Shown here: positions 23,146 through 31,071 of the stretch, one piece after another
Numbering within the stretch: the first letter of the stretch is position 1
How the letters are laid out: every line of letters begins with the position of its first letter
Notes under the pieces: generated by a model
What the model was told of the DNA's origin: nothing
The model's database searches: none
What the model saw: only the letters and a program-made list of their open reading frames with translations
Translations under genes and position numbers: made by a program
Source: JANQQJ01 sp046290575
GTDB lineage: Bacteria; Pseudomonadota; Alphaproteobacteria; SMXS01
NCBI GenBank assembly: GCA_046290575.1
Contig: JBKAGX010000004.1
Location: 1 to 64,000, forward strand
DNA length: 64,000 bases
Reading direction: 5' to 3'

Positions 23146-24114
23146 CTAGAGCTGGTCCCCGTCGCAATTGTCGTCTTTGCCGTTGCCGGGAATCTCCCCC
23201 ATATTGGGGTGAACACCGCGGTCGCTGTCGTCGCAGTCCTCGCCCGACGGGCCGCCCTTGTTGTGGACACGCCAGTCGGTAAATCCGTCGCGGTCCCTGT
23301 CCAGGGTGCCGATGGTGGCGCGATCACAGTCTTCATCCACGCCGTCGAAATCCGCGATTTCGGTATTGCCGGGAAAGCGGCCGGGGTTCATGTCATCACA
23401 ATCTGCGCCCTGCGCCCAGATCGCATGGGCGCCGTCGTCATCTTCATCTGTGATGGCCCAGGGCACTGTGTTGAAGTCATAGGTCTTAACGTCAGCGCCT
23501 TGTTCTACCTCCACGGTGTGCGGCTGGCGCAGGTAGCGTTCCCAGTCTTCGTGGTTGATGGGCGACCCGCCGGGCACGCGAACGACAAGCCTGTGCCGGT
23601 CGAGACGGGAAATGATGGCTCGTGCCAGGCGGTCTTCATAGTCCCGCCAAAGATTTCTGCAGCTCACGTCGCTGGCGGTTCTCACCATTGTGGTCGTTTG
23701 GCCGGGGCGTGGGGTAGCGATTTCTGCGCCGCACATGTCACCTTTGTCAGCCTTGATGCTGATTTCGGTCAGCGTGCCGGCGCCGGGATGGCTGAAAACA
23801 TATACGAACGACCGGCCACTGAGTGGCACACCGGGCCTGATCGCCTCGAAGGTTGTTCTGACCAATGTCGCTTGCCGGGTCGGTAAAGTCTGACGTGTGG
23901 TTGGCCGGGCCGGCTGCATGGGCGCGAGCTTATGGGCGGGGACAATCTGCCTGGCCGGCGCGATTGTCTTGGCCGGGGCGATTGTCTTGGCAGGGGCGAT
24001 CACCCGGGGATTGGCAGGCTGGACTGGTTCCGGTGCGTTTTCTGCCCACGCGCCGGAAGTAAACGGGGCAGCAGCGAACGATAAGATAGCGAGCAGGGAC
24101 AGGGGGCGGATCAT
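23146..24114 (-). CDS. Secreted MopE-like protein with Pro/Ala/Lys repeats and Asp-rich metal-binding motifs
   Basis: 322-aa exported protein. A Sec signal peptide (MIRPLSLLAILSFAAAPF...) is followed by a low-complexity linker of six-residue repeats (APAKTI, APAKTI, APARQI, VPAHKL) around residues 40-65. A middle domain with several Cys follows. The C-terminal third contains Asp-rich segments of the type D-D-D-x-D (DEDDDGAHAIW, GADCDDMNPGRFPGN, GVDEDCD, DRDRDGFTDW, GEDCDDSDRGVHPN, KDDNCDGD), matching the 'putative metal-binding' MopE/thrombospondin-like motif, likely Ca2+. No catalytic site is seen. It converges on the reductase gene. Confidence 0.75.
   Translation of the reverse strand: MIRPLSLLAILSFAAAPFTSGAWAENAPEPVQPANPRVIAPAKTIAPAKTIAPARQIVPAHKLAPMQPARPTTRQTLPTRQATLVRTTFEAIRPGVPLSGRSFVYVFSHPGAGTLTEISIKADKGDMCGAEIATPRPGQTTTMVRTASDVSCRNLWRDYEDRLARAIISRLDRHRLVVRVPGGSPINHEDWERYLRQPHTVEVEQGADVKTYDFNTVPWAITDEDDDGAHAIWAQGADCDDMNPGRFPGNTEIADFDGVDEDCDRATIGTLDRDRDGFTDWRVHNKGGPSGEDCDDSDRGVHPNMGEIPGNGKDDNCDGDQL
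23960..23995. repeat. 18-bp tandem repeat within the MopE-like gene
   Basis: Two 18-bp units differing by one base (GCGATTGTCTTGGCCGGG and GCGATTGTCTTGGCAGGG) with degenerate copies on both sides. They encode the APAKTI hexapeptide repeats on the minus strand. An 18-bp unit keeps the frame, so copy number could vary. Confidence 0.8.
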
Positions 24115-24311
24115 GGCATACCTTTATTGCGCGATGGGCAGCGCCCCCCTGAGCCACGGCTGCCGATACAACTGTTACTGATGATCAGGAAGTAGGCAAG
24201 CTGGAGGCCGGTGTCCAACAGCCGCCTTCTCGCAGAAGATTGAGATTGACCCTATCGCGCCGCACCGGTAGGGGCGAGGGACGCTTTTTTTAGATGGGAT
24301 AAGAGGCATCT

Positions 24312-24647
24312 GTGCAACCGCGCCTGAAAGCTGAAATCTGGGTGAAGGCCTATATCCGCCGCTGTTTTGCGTCGGACATTCCGGCCATGGTCGTCCGGCA
24401 TGGGGACGACACGGCGGGCACGGTGCTGGTCAAGCTCAACCGGTTCGAGAGCGGCTGCACCGTGTTTGAGCGCACGACGGATATGGATGGCAACCGGGCT
24501 TGGCGGCGCGGCACGGGCGACGACCCGGTCCCTGAGGCCGACGCCGACGCCTTTATCGAACGGCAGGCCGGATTCGACCCGGACCTGTGGGTGGTTGAGG
24601 TGGAATCCCGCGACGGTACGCATTTGCTGGAAGACCCGATCGTTTGA
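24312..24647 (+). CDS. DUF1491 family protein
   Basis: 111-aa cytoplasmic protein, GTG start. RLKAEIWVKAYIRRC, VVRHGDDTAGTVLVKLNRF and the terminal DPDLWVVEVESRDGTHLLE are recognisable DUF1491 features, a family almost restricted to alphaproteobacteria and of unknown function. No signal peptide or membrane segment. The 197 bp upstream, divergent to the MopE-like gene, holds nothing I recognise beyond room for two promoters. Confidence 0.8.
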   Translation: MQPRLKAEIWVKAYIRRCFASDIPAMVVRHGDDTAGTVLVKLNRFESGCTVFERTTDMDGNRAWRRGTGDDPVPEADADAFIERQAGFDPDLWVVEVESRDGTHLLEDPIV

Positions 24648-24713
24648 TCCCACTCAAGGCACGCGCCACCGCAAAATGATGTTCTATTTCTGTCAGGTAA
24701 CAAAGGTCAGATC

Positions 24714-25118
24714 ATGGAAGCACTCAGTACCGAAACCGTCTCTTACATCATCGTCAAGGCGCGTGAATTCGACGCCAAGGTCGATCCGGTCGACGAAAAA
24801 CCCGCGTCGGACGAGGCCGATGACGGCGAACGGATTATCCTGGAAGATTTCGCCGACGATCCGACCTTTCAGGAGCTGACCGAGGCAATTGATGATCTGA
24901 ATGAACAGGAAGCCGCCGAGCTGGTCGCGCTGATGTGGATCGGGCGGGGCACCTATGATGCCGATGATTGGGACGAGGCGGTGGAAACCGCCTATCAGGA
25001 GGCAACCAATGCCACCTCAGCCTATCTGACCGGCACGCCGCTGCTGGGTGATTATCTCGACGACGGGCTCGCCGCCATGGGCCTTGAATTCGACGAGGGC
25101 GTGAAGGAGCACCTTTAG
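24714..25118 (+). CDS. DUF3775 family protein
   Basis: 134-aa strongly acidic protein. The N-terminus LSTETVSYIIVKAREFDAKV and the central IDDLNEQEAAELVALMWIGR followed by GTYDADDWDEA match DUF3775, an alphaproteobacterial family of unknown function. It lies 66 bp downstream of the DUF1491 gene on the same strand and may be co-transcribed. No motif suggests a reaction. Confidence 0.8.
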   Translation: MEALSTETVSYIIVKAREFDAKVDPVDEKPASDEADDGERIILEDFADDPTFQELTEAIDDLNEQEAAELVALMWIGRGTYDADDWDEAVETAYQEATNATSAYLTGTPLLGDYLDDGLAAMGLEFDEGVKEHL

Positions 25119-25173
25119 GCGTCTGCCCGCTCGTCGCTCTTTTTGATCAAACTAACGCCAATTTAGGAAATTA

Positions 25174-25195
25174 GTTGCGAATGATCCGCATTAAC
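25174..25195. promoter_or_regulatory. Fur/Irr-like box 1 in the gene-poor region
   Basis: TTGCGAATGATCCGCATTAA core, imperfect palindrome around GAATGATC. In reverse complement it matches the TonB-receptor upstream site (27717-27738) at 16 of 22 positions by hand alignment. Confidence 0.45.
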
Positions 25196-25215
25196 GATAG
25201 AAAGCAGGCATCACT

Positions 25216-25233
25216 CAATAACGATTCGCATAA
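25216..25233. promoter_or_regulatory. Fur/Irr-like box 2 in the gene-poor region
   Basis: CAATAACGATTCGCATAA, closely similar to GATAATGATTTGCAATAA upstream of the TonB receptor when one gap is allowed. Its start is 42 bp from box 1, about four helical turns. Confidence 0.45.
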
Positions 25234-25330
25234 AGGGCTCCGGGCCTCGCGGGTCGTTCCATTCATACTGCGGCTGACCCGGCCGCATTCCGTTTTTCTC
25301 CCCACGCGCAATGACGCGTACAACTCCTGA

Positions 25331-25370
25331 AAAACTAGGCCCGCCGGTTTTCCGGCGGGCCTTTTCTTTT
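25331..25370. terminator. Strong, probably bidirectional rho-independent terminator
   Basis: Perfect 10-bp GC stem GGCCCGCCGG / CCGGCGGGCC (25338-25347, 25352-25361) with a TTTT loop. It is followed on the + strand by TTTTCTTTT and on the - strand by TAGTTTTT. It can end rightward transcripts from the DUF1491/DUF3775 side or from the iron-box region, and leftward transcripts of the TonB receptor. Confidence 0.92.
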
Positions 25371-25401
25371 GAAAATGGCCGCTCGTACTGGGGAGGGCGC
25401 T

Positions 25402-25439
25402 GTGCGCCCGTCTCGAAGTGCGCCCGTCTCAAAGTGCGC
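25402..25439. repeat. 16-bp tandem repeat
   Basis: GTGCGCCCGTCTCGAA (25402-25417) directly repeated with one change as GTGCGCCCGTCTCAAA (25418-25433), then a 6-bp partial third copy. Confidence 0.75.
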
Positions 25440-25447
25440 GCGGCTAC

Positions 25448-25508
25448 AATCCCGTTCGCACAAAGCCTTCGAGACGGCCTTGCAGGCCTCCTCAGGCCGA
25501 ACGGGTTT
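25448..25508. repeat. REP-like intergenic palindrome, copy 3
   Basis: Arms AATCCCGTTCG (25448-25458) and CGAACGGGTTT (25498-25508), one mismatch, with internal CCTTCGAGACGGCC and CTCAGG typical of the other copies. It lies just downstream of the TonB receptor stop. Confidence 0.65.
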
Positions 25509-25523
25509 GGTAAGGGCCGCCCC

Positions 25524-27644
25524 CTAAAGCCGCCCGATGATCTTGAAGCTGGCGTTCAGGGGCGCGCCGACACTCGCCTGATGCGTGCTGTGTGAGTTCG
25601 GGAAGTAGAGCTCATCGGTCAGGTTCTCGATATGGACCTGAAGCCGTATGGAGTCAGACACGTCGTAATAGGCGGCGGCATCCACCCGGACATAGCCGGG
25701 CAGGACGGCGGTGTTGCCATTGTTGATGAAGCTCTTGCTCTGGTGGGTCAGCCCTACGCCCACACCGAATTTTTCCGTGATCTGAAAGTTGTTCCAGATC
25801 GAGAACATGTGTTCGGGCAGTTCACGCGGGCGCAGGCCCGTGGGGCCCATCCGGTTGACCTGCTCCCCGTCCAGATAGCTGTAGCCGGCGGAAACGAACC
25901 AGAAGTCCGTCACCTGACCCTGCAGCTGGACCTCGAACCCCTTAATCTTGGAGTCGATGACGTCCAGCGTCGAGGGGTCATTGTCGGCAACCTGCGGCGA
26001 GCTCTGTTTGATTTCGAAAACGGCGGCCGTCAGGCTCAGGCCCGGGTTGATATCCCATTTGATGCCCGCTTCGATGTTCCGGAACTTGTCCGGGTCCAGC
26101 GCGTTGTTGGCGCCATTGATATTGGCGAACTGTTCACCGCTGCGTGGCAGGAAGGTCTCGCTGTAACTGGCGTAGACCGAGATGTTTTCCTGCGGCTTCA
26201 GGATGATGCCGAAGCGCGGCGACACTTTTTCGTCTTTCCGGGTCCGCGTTTCATTCGCCGGCACGTTAAAGACCTTGATGTCGAAGCTGTCAAACCGGAC
26301 GCCCACGACGACATCGAGCCACTCGGCAATTTCCACCTGGTCCTGGATGTAGGCGGAAAACACGTCGATGCTGACGCGGGTGTCATCGTTGAGGTCGACT
26401 GTGAAGTCGTTCATTGTCGGCATGCCAGCGGCATTGACACCGATGCCACCCCTCAGGTTCAGCGGCCGCGCAATGGTGAATATCTCATTGTCATCCAGCG
26501 TCGTGTCCCAGAACGAATTGAAGCGGTCCTGGTCCGATGAGGTGTTGATATATTCGCCGCCGGCAATGATGGTGTGATTGATGCCGCCCGTGCCGAATTC
26601 TGCCACCAGATTGCCGGACAGGATCAGGTTTTCGCGTTTCGTAACATCGACATAGCCATCAAGCGTTACCTGGTCCGGTGTGGCGGCCTGATTGTAGTCC
26701 GATGCGTAGAAGTTGGCGTACAGCTTGTCGTAATAGCCATAAAACGCGCTGAAATTGCCCTTCAGATTCTCTGAGAATTCATGCTGCAATGATGCGCGCA
26801 GCAGGTGCGCTTCGAGTTCGGACGTGTTGATCTCCGGATCCCCGAAGACGATTTTCTTGAACTCTTTGACCGGGCGGCCATCCGTCCCGGTCGGGATGCC
26901 ACGATCAATGAACCGCTCGTGATTGATGTATTCATAGGACAGGTCGAGCGTCGTGTTTTCGCTGAGTTCAAACCTGACGGTGGGGTTAACGCCGAACCGG
27001 TCCCCGTCATAGAAATCCCGGTGATTGTTCAGGTGTTCATACATCGCATTGACGCGGATCGCGGTCTTCTCGCCGGCGGCAAAATTGCCATCAATCTGGA
27101 AACCGAATTCGCCAAAGGTGTCGACGCTGGCCTCATACCCGGTGAAATTCTCGCCGATCACACCCTTCTTGGTCACCCGATTCAGGACGCCGCCCGCGCC
27201 ACCTCGACCGAACAGCAGCGCGTTCGGGCCGCGCAGGATTTCGATTTGTTCCAAGTTGTAGAGCGGACGGTAGTACTGAACATCGTCGCGGAAGCCGTCG
27301 ATGAAGAAGTCAGCGGTCGAGCGGACACCGCGAAACACAATCGCGTCCCGGTGGCCTTCGCCCTGTGACGTGTTTACGCCAGGGGTGTAGTCGATAATCT
27401 GGCCAATACTCGTGAAGCCCCGCACGGAAATCTGGTCGGCGGTCACAATCGACAGGCTTTGCGGCACATCGATAATCGGCGTTGGCGCTTTCAGTGCGTT
27501 GACCTGGTCCGCATAAAGCGTTTTTCCGACGGTGACGATTTCATCTCTGGTCACCTCATCGGCGGCTTGGGCCACGGCCAGGGGCGCGGCAACGGTGAGA
27601 CAAAGCGCCGCAACGCCGGACACACGGAAAGAAAGGGGGCTCAT
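25524..27644 (-). CDS. TonB-dependent siderophore receptor
   Basis: Outer-membrane ligand-gated barrel, 706 aa, from the ATG at 27644 with GAGGAAAC upstream. The signal peptide ends near AQA (residues 1-28). The plug domain follows with APTPIIDVPQSLSIVTADQI, VRGFTSIGQIIDYTPGV, VFRGVRSTADFFIDGFRDD and IEILRGPNALLFGRGGAGG. A 22-strand barrel ends in LNASFKIIGRL, aromatic-free but typical in spacing. The plug resembles catecholate/ferrichrome receptors (Fiu/FhuA-type TIGR group). A Fur-like box lies 73-94 bp upstream of the start, and a terminator follows the gene. The ligand is unknown; no biosynthetic or ABC partner is adjacent. Confidence 0.93.
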   Translation of the reverse strand: MSPLSFRVSGVAALCLTVAAPLAVAQAADEVTRDEIVTVGKTLYADQVNALKAPTPIIDVPQSLSIVTADQISVRGFTSIGQIIDYTPGVNTSQGEGHRDAIVFRGVRSTADFFIDGFRDDVQYYRPLYNLEQIEILRGPNALLFGRGGAGGVLNRVTKKGVIGENFTGYEASVDTFGEFGFQIDGNFAAGEKTAIRVNAMYEHLNNHRDFYDGDRFGVNPTVRFELSENTTLDLSYEYINHERFIDRGIPTGTDGRPVKEFKKIVFGDPEINTSELEAHLLRASLQHEFSENLKGNFSAFYGYYDKLYANFYASDYNQAATPDQVTLDGYVDVTKRENLILSGNLVAEFGTGGINHTIIAGGEYINTSSDQDRFNSFWDTTLDDNEIFTIARPLNLRGGIGVNAAGMPTMNDFTVDLNDDTRVSIDVFSAYIQDQVEIAEWLDVVVGVRFDSFDIKVFNVPANETRTRKDEKVSPRFGIILKPQENISVYASYSETFLPRSGEQFANINGANNALDPDKFRNIEAGIKWDINPGLSLTAAVFEIKQSSPQVADNDPSTLDVIDSKIKGFEVQLQGQVTDFWFVSAGYSYLDGEQVNRMGPTGLRPRELPEHMFSIWNNFQITEKFGVGVGLTHQSKSFINNGNTAVLPGYVRVDAAAYYDVSDSIRLQVHIENLTDELYFPNSHSTHQASVGAPLNASFKIIGRL

Positions 27645-27716
27645 TGTTTCCTCATTTTTTGTATTGCCCACGAGTGGACGTCGTGAGGTTTGAATCGGAA
27701 GCGGGACGCTAATGTG

Positions 27717-27738
27717 GATGATAATGATTTGCAATAAC
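27717..27738 (-). promoter_or_regulatory. Fur/Irr-like box upstream of the TonB receptor
   Basis: GATAATGATTTGCAATAAC core (within 27717-27738) resembles the Fur consensus GATAATGATAATCATTATC and lies in the receptor leader. Iron repression of the receptor is expected from the family. The remaining leader sequence, up to the divergent ThDP gene, shows a CTTGATCCAAGCCGGC stretch like common alphaproteobacterial interspersed repeats. Confidence 0.6.
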
Positions 27739-27866
27739 GTTTTTTGTCTCGTAACGGGAATATTTGTGTCCTCTTCCATGTCTCCCGATCCTTGATCCAA
27801 GCCGGCTTCCGGCATGACGGGGTGGCTGTGGCCTGTTAAGTTTCTGGCCTAACGGAAAGGGAAATT

Positions 27867-29405
27867 ATGAACGGCGCGGAAGCACTGATCGCAACGGCTC
27901 TCAGCGAAGGCATCGAGGTGTGTTTCGCCAATCCGGGCACCACGGAAATGCCCATGGTGGCGGCATTGGATACAGTGCCGGGCATCAGGGGCATTCTGTT
28001 TCTGCACGAGAATGCCGCGACCGGGGCCGCCGACGGCTATGCCCGGATGGCGGGCAAGCCGGCAATGACCGTGCTTCATCTCGGCCCGGGCCTGATGAAC
28101 GGCCTGACCAATCTGCACAATGCGCGCCGCGCGCATTCGCCGGTATTCAACGTGATTGGGGAGCATGCCAGCTGGCACGTGCGGGCTGATCCGCTGCTCG
28201 CGACCGATATCGAAGGTGTGGCACGGACGATCCACGGTTACGTGAAGGAAAATCTCGGCGCGACCACGGTGGCGATGGACACCGCCCAGACCATTGCCGA
28301 AGCGATGGCGCATGGCGGCCGCAGCGGCACGCTCATCCTGCCGCACGATTCACAGCTGGGAGACGCGGGAGACGTGATCCCGGTGCCCAGAACGGCTGAA
28401 AAGGCGGGTTTCGCGTCCGGGCATGTGATCGAAACAGCAAGACGGCTGAAAGCCGGCAAAAGCGCGCTTTTTCTTGGCGGGGACGGCCTGTCGGAAGACG
28501 CGCTGATGCTGGCCGGGCGGATCGCCGCGGGCACCGGTGCCGAGCTCATCTGCGAAACTTTCGTCGCGCGGATGGAAAAGGGCGGCGGCCTGCCAGCGCC
28601 GGTTAAATTGCCCTATCGCCCCGAAGATGCCATCGCCCTGACCGGGCAATTCGATACGGTCGTCATCATCGGAACGGCGCGGCCCATCGCGTTCTTTGGG
28701 TATCCTGGCGGACCCAGCGAGTTGACGACCGATGCGCAAACTATCTCGTTGGCCGCGCCGGGTGAAGATATCGTCGGTGCGTTGGCGGCGCTTGCAGATG
28801 AACTGAGTGCGCCCGATGCGCCGGCACCGCGTGCGGCCACGCTGCCGGATATGCCCAAGGGGGCGTTGGATGGTCCCGCCATCAGCGCCGTCATTGCCAA
28901 TCTGCAGCCGCAAGGGGCGATTGTGATGGATGAGGGGCTGACCTCGGCGGCCGCCTATCACGCGTTCAGCGATGCCTCGCCCCGGTTCACCCATATGCAG
29001 CTTACGGGTGGGGCCATCGGTGAGGGGCCGGGGGCTTCTACCGGCGCGGCCATTGCCTGTCCTGATCGACAGGTCATCAATTTTCAGGCAGATGGCTCCG
29101 GTGCCTATTCGGTGCAGGCGCTTTGGACCCAGGCGCGCGAACAGCTCGACGTGGTGACTATCATCGCCGCCAACCGGCGCTACAACATTCTGGGGTTCGA
29201 GCTGGAGCGGGCAGGGATCATGAACCCCGGCCCGGTCACGCGCTCCATGGTGAGCCTGAACGGCCCCCATCTCGACTGGGTCAAGATCGCCGAAGGGTTC
29301 GGCGTGCCGGGCGTTGCTGTCGATACGGCAGAAGGCCTGGCCGAGGCACTGGAAGACGCGCTGGAGGCGCAGGGGCCCCGCCTCATCGAAGCGGTGATGG
29401 GTTGA
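27867..29405 (+). CDS. ThDP-dependent enzyme (acetolactate synthase/benzoylformate decarboxylase-like)
   Basis: Three-domain thiamine-diphosphate enzyme, 512 aa. The catalytic Glu is in FLHENAATGAADGYAR (Glu48). The C-terminal ThDP/Mg motif is ADGSGAYSVQALW (Asp409) followed by ANRRYNILGFE. Proteins of this type are labelled acetolactate synthase large subunit, but they lack the FAD-domain context and no regulatory subunit is adjacent, so a 2-oxo acid decarboxylase or carboligase is more likely. It begins an operon with two quinone oxidoreductases and an HD protein; the gap to the next gene is 55 bp. Confidence 0.85.
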   Translation: MNGAEALIATALSEGIEVCFANPGTTEMPMVAALDTVPGIRGILFLHENAATGAADGYARMAGKPAMTVLHLGPGLMNGLTNLHNARRAHSPVFNVIGEHASWHVRADPLLATDIEGVARTIHGYVKENLGATTVAMDTAQTIAEAMAHGGRSGTLILPHDSQLGDAGDVIPVPRTAEKAGFASGHVIETARRLKAGKSALFLGGDGLSEDALMLAGRIAAGTGAELICETFVARMEKGGGLPAPVKLPYRPEDAIALTGQFDTVVIIGTARPIAFFGYPGGPSELTTDAQTISLAAPGEDIVGALAALADELSAPDAPAPRAATLPDMPKGALDGPAISAVIANLQPQGAIVMDEGLTSAAAYHAFSDASPRFTHMQLTGGAIGEGPGASTGAAIACPDRQVINFQADGSGAYSVQALWTQAREQLDVVTIIAANRRYNILGFELERAGIMNPGPVTRSMVSLNGPHLDWVKIAEGFGVPGVAVDTAEGLAEALEDALEAQGPRLIEAVMG

Positions 29406-29460
29406 AACATTCACCCGTGACGGTATGTTCCGGGCAGCGAGTTGAAACAGGGAAGCAAGC

Positions 29461-30444
29461 ATGAAAGCCGTATTGTGCGAAAAGCACGGCCTGCCGGATG
29501 ATCTGACCATCACCGAGTTGCCCACGCCGGAAATGAAGCCCGGGCATCTGCGGATTGCGATGCGGGCCGCGGGCGTCAACTTTCAGGACACGTTGATGAT
29601 CGCCGGGAACTATCAGTTCCAGCCGGATATGCCGTTCATTCCAGGCGGCGAGGTTGCGGGCGAGGTTCTGGAAGTCGCCGATGATGTCACAGGGTTTGCC
29701 GTTGGCGATCACGTGCTTGCGATGACCGGTCATGGCGGGTTCTGCGAAGAACTGGTCGCGGATGCCAGCCGGGTGGTGAAGTATCCGCCACAGATGGAAT
29801 TCGCCGATGCAGCGGGCTTCTTGACCAATTTCGGCACCTCCTATCATGCGCTGGTGCACCGGGCGAACCTGCAGGCGGGTGAGACCTTGCTTGTGCTGGG
29901 CGCGGCCGGTGGCGTGGGTTTGGCCGCCGTGCAGATCGGCAAGGTACTGGGTGCACGGGTGATCGCCGCGGCCAGCAGTCAATCAAAGCTCGATCTGGCC
30001 AAGCAATATGGCGCCGATGAGCTGATCAACTATGCCGACGGGCCCTATAAGGACAAGGTCAAGGAACTGACCGGCGGCAAGGGCGCTGACGTGATCTATG
30101 ACGCGGTCGGCGGCGATTACTTCGATCAGGCGCTGCGCTGCATTAACTGGAACGGCCGTATTCTGGTGGTTGGCTTTGCCGCAGGCCGGATTCCCGAGGC
30201 ACCCGCCAATCTGGCGCTGCTGAAGGGGTGCGCCATCGTTGGGGTGTTCTATGGCCGGTTCAAACAGGAAGAGCCGGAGAAGAGCCAGGCGATGATCGAA
30301 GAGGTCGTCAAACTCTATGAAGCCGGCAAGCTGAAGCCGCATATTTCGCAGGCGCTGCCGCTCGACAAGGCGCGTGAGGCCCTCAACCTGTTTATCAATC
30401 GTGAGGCGGAAGGTAAGATCGTCCTTACATCAGGCAACGCCTGA
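29461..30444 (+). CDS. NADPH:quinone oxidoreductase, MDR family (paralogue 1)
   Basis: Zinc-free medium-chain dehydrogenase/reductase of the zeta-crystallin/QOR group, 327 aa. FIPGGEVAGEV in the catalytic domain, the cofactor motif LGAAGGVGLAAVQIGK and ADVIYDAVGGDYFDQALR are diagnostic. It probably reduces a quinone or an enoyl substrate with NADPH. It shares strong similarity with the gene at 31072 on the other side of the HD gene, indicating duplication. Spacing to the HD gene is 22 bp. Confidence 0.9.
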   Translation: MKAVLCEKHGLPDDLTITELPTPEMKPGHLRIAMRAAGVNFQDTLMIAGNYQFQPDMPFIPGGEVAGEVLEVADDVTGFAVGDHVLAMTGHGGFCEELVADASRVVKYPPQMEFADAAGFLTNFGTSYHALVHRANLQAGETLLVLGAAGGVGLAAVQIGKVLGARVIAAASSQSKLDLAKQYGADELINYADGPYKDKVKELTGGKGADVIYDAVGGDYFDQALRCINWNGRILVVGFAAGRIPEAPANLALLKGCAIVGVFYGRFKQEEPEKSQAMIEEVVKLYEAGKLKPHISQALPLDKAREALNLFINREAEGKIVLTSGNA

Positions 30445-30466
30445 CCCCCCATACCGGAGACGGACC

Positions 30467-31057
30467 ATGAACGAACAAAGCCCCAAGCGCGCCAGTTTCC
30501 GGCGCATGGACGAAGGCACGCCCAATGACTGGGAAATCATTGGAAGTGAATATCTCAAATTTGCCAATGGGTTGGTGGACCGTGTTCTCACACATCTTAA
30601 GCTTCTTGATGGTGATTTCGGTGGCTTTGCTGTCGATCGGCTGACCCACAGCCTGCAGACGGCGACCCGGGCGCATCGCGCGGGCAAGGACGAGGAATAT
30701 GTGGTCTGCGCGCTGCTGCATGACATTGGCGACATGCTGGGCACCTATAATCATGGTGCGGTGGCTGCTGCGATCCTGAAGCCGTTTGTCTCCGAGGCCA
30801 ACCGCTGGATGCTGGAAAACCACACGGATTTCCAGGGCTACTACTATTTCGAACATGTCGGGCTGGATAAGAACCGCCGGGAGATCCACAAGGACAGCCC
30901 TTATTACGAGCATACCCGCGAGTTCATCGATGAATACGATATGCCCGCGTTTGACCCCGACTATGACACCCTGCCACTCGAGTTTTTTGAACCGATGGTC
31001 CGCAGGGTGATGCAGAAAAAGGTTAAGTCAAACATCAAGATGGAGCCCGCGGCTTAG
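30467..31057 (+). CDS. HD-domain protein, PhnZ-like (possible di-iron oxygenase)
   Basis: 196-aa HD-superfamily protein, ATG at 30467 after CGGAGACGG. Metal-ligand pattern is His61 (THSLQTATRAH), His85-Asp86 (LLHDIGD), His96 (YNHGAVAA), His119 (LENHTDF), with several Asp residues downstream (FDPDYD). This H-HD-H-H arrangement, together with the FDPDYDTLPLEFFEPMV tail, resembles the PhnZ/TmpB mixed-valence di-iron oxygenases as well as HD phosphohydrolases. No phosphonate genes are near, so the substrate is probably something else. It sits between two paralogous quinone oxidoreductases. Confidence 0.72.
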   Translation: MNEQSPKRASFRRMDEGTPNDWEIIGSEYLKFANGLVDRVLTHLKLLDGDFGGFAVDRLTHSLQTATRAHRAGKDEEYVVCALLHDIGDMLGTYNHGAVAAAILKPFVSEANRWMLENHTDFQGYYYFEHVGLDKNRREIHKDSPYYEHTREFIDEYDMPAFDPDYDTLPLEFFEPMVRRVMQKKVKSNIKMEPAA

Positions 31058-31071
31058 ACAGGTTCTGAGCG

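Larger units (their letters stand above)
25119..25523. other. 405-bp region without an assured gene: iron-box-like sites, terminator, repeats
   Basis: Between DUF3775 and the convergent TonB receptor gene. Contents: two Fur/Irr-like sites (25174-25195 and 25216-25233), a strong terminator (25331-25370), a 16-bp tandem repeat (25402-25439) and a REP-like palindrome (25448-25508). Two small frames are possible but unproven. One is a 49-codon + strand frame 25181-25330 ending just before the terminator. The other is a 25-codon - strand frame 25288-25211 with GGGGAG before its ATG (MRPGQPQYEWNDPRGPEPF...). Neither resembles a protein I know. Confidence 0.5.

Noticed and set aside
25211..25432. 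73-codon minus-strand frame through the terminator
   Set aside because: The stem-loop terminator lies inside it, so the full frame is unlikely; only its last 25 codons, with a good ribosome site, were kept as a possibility.
28350..29579. Minus-strand frame (409 codons) opposite the ThDP enzyme
   Set aside because: Antisense shadow; the plus-strand product has intact catalytic motifs.
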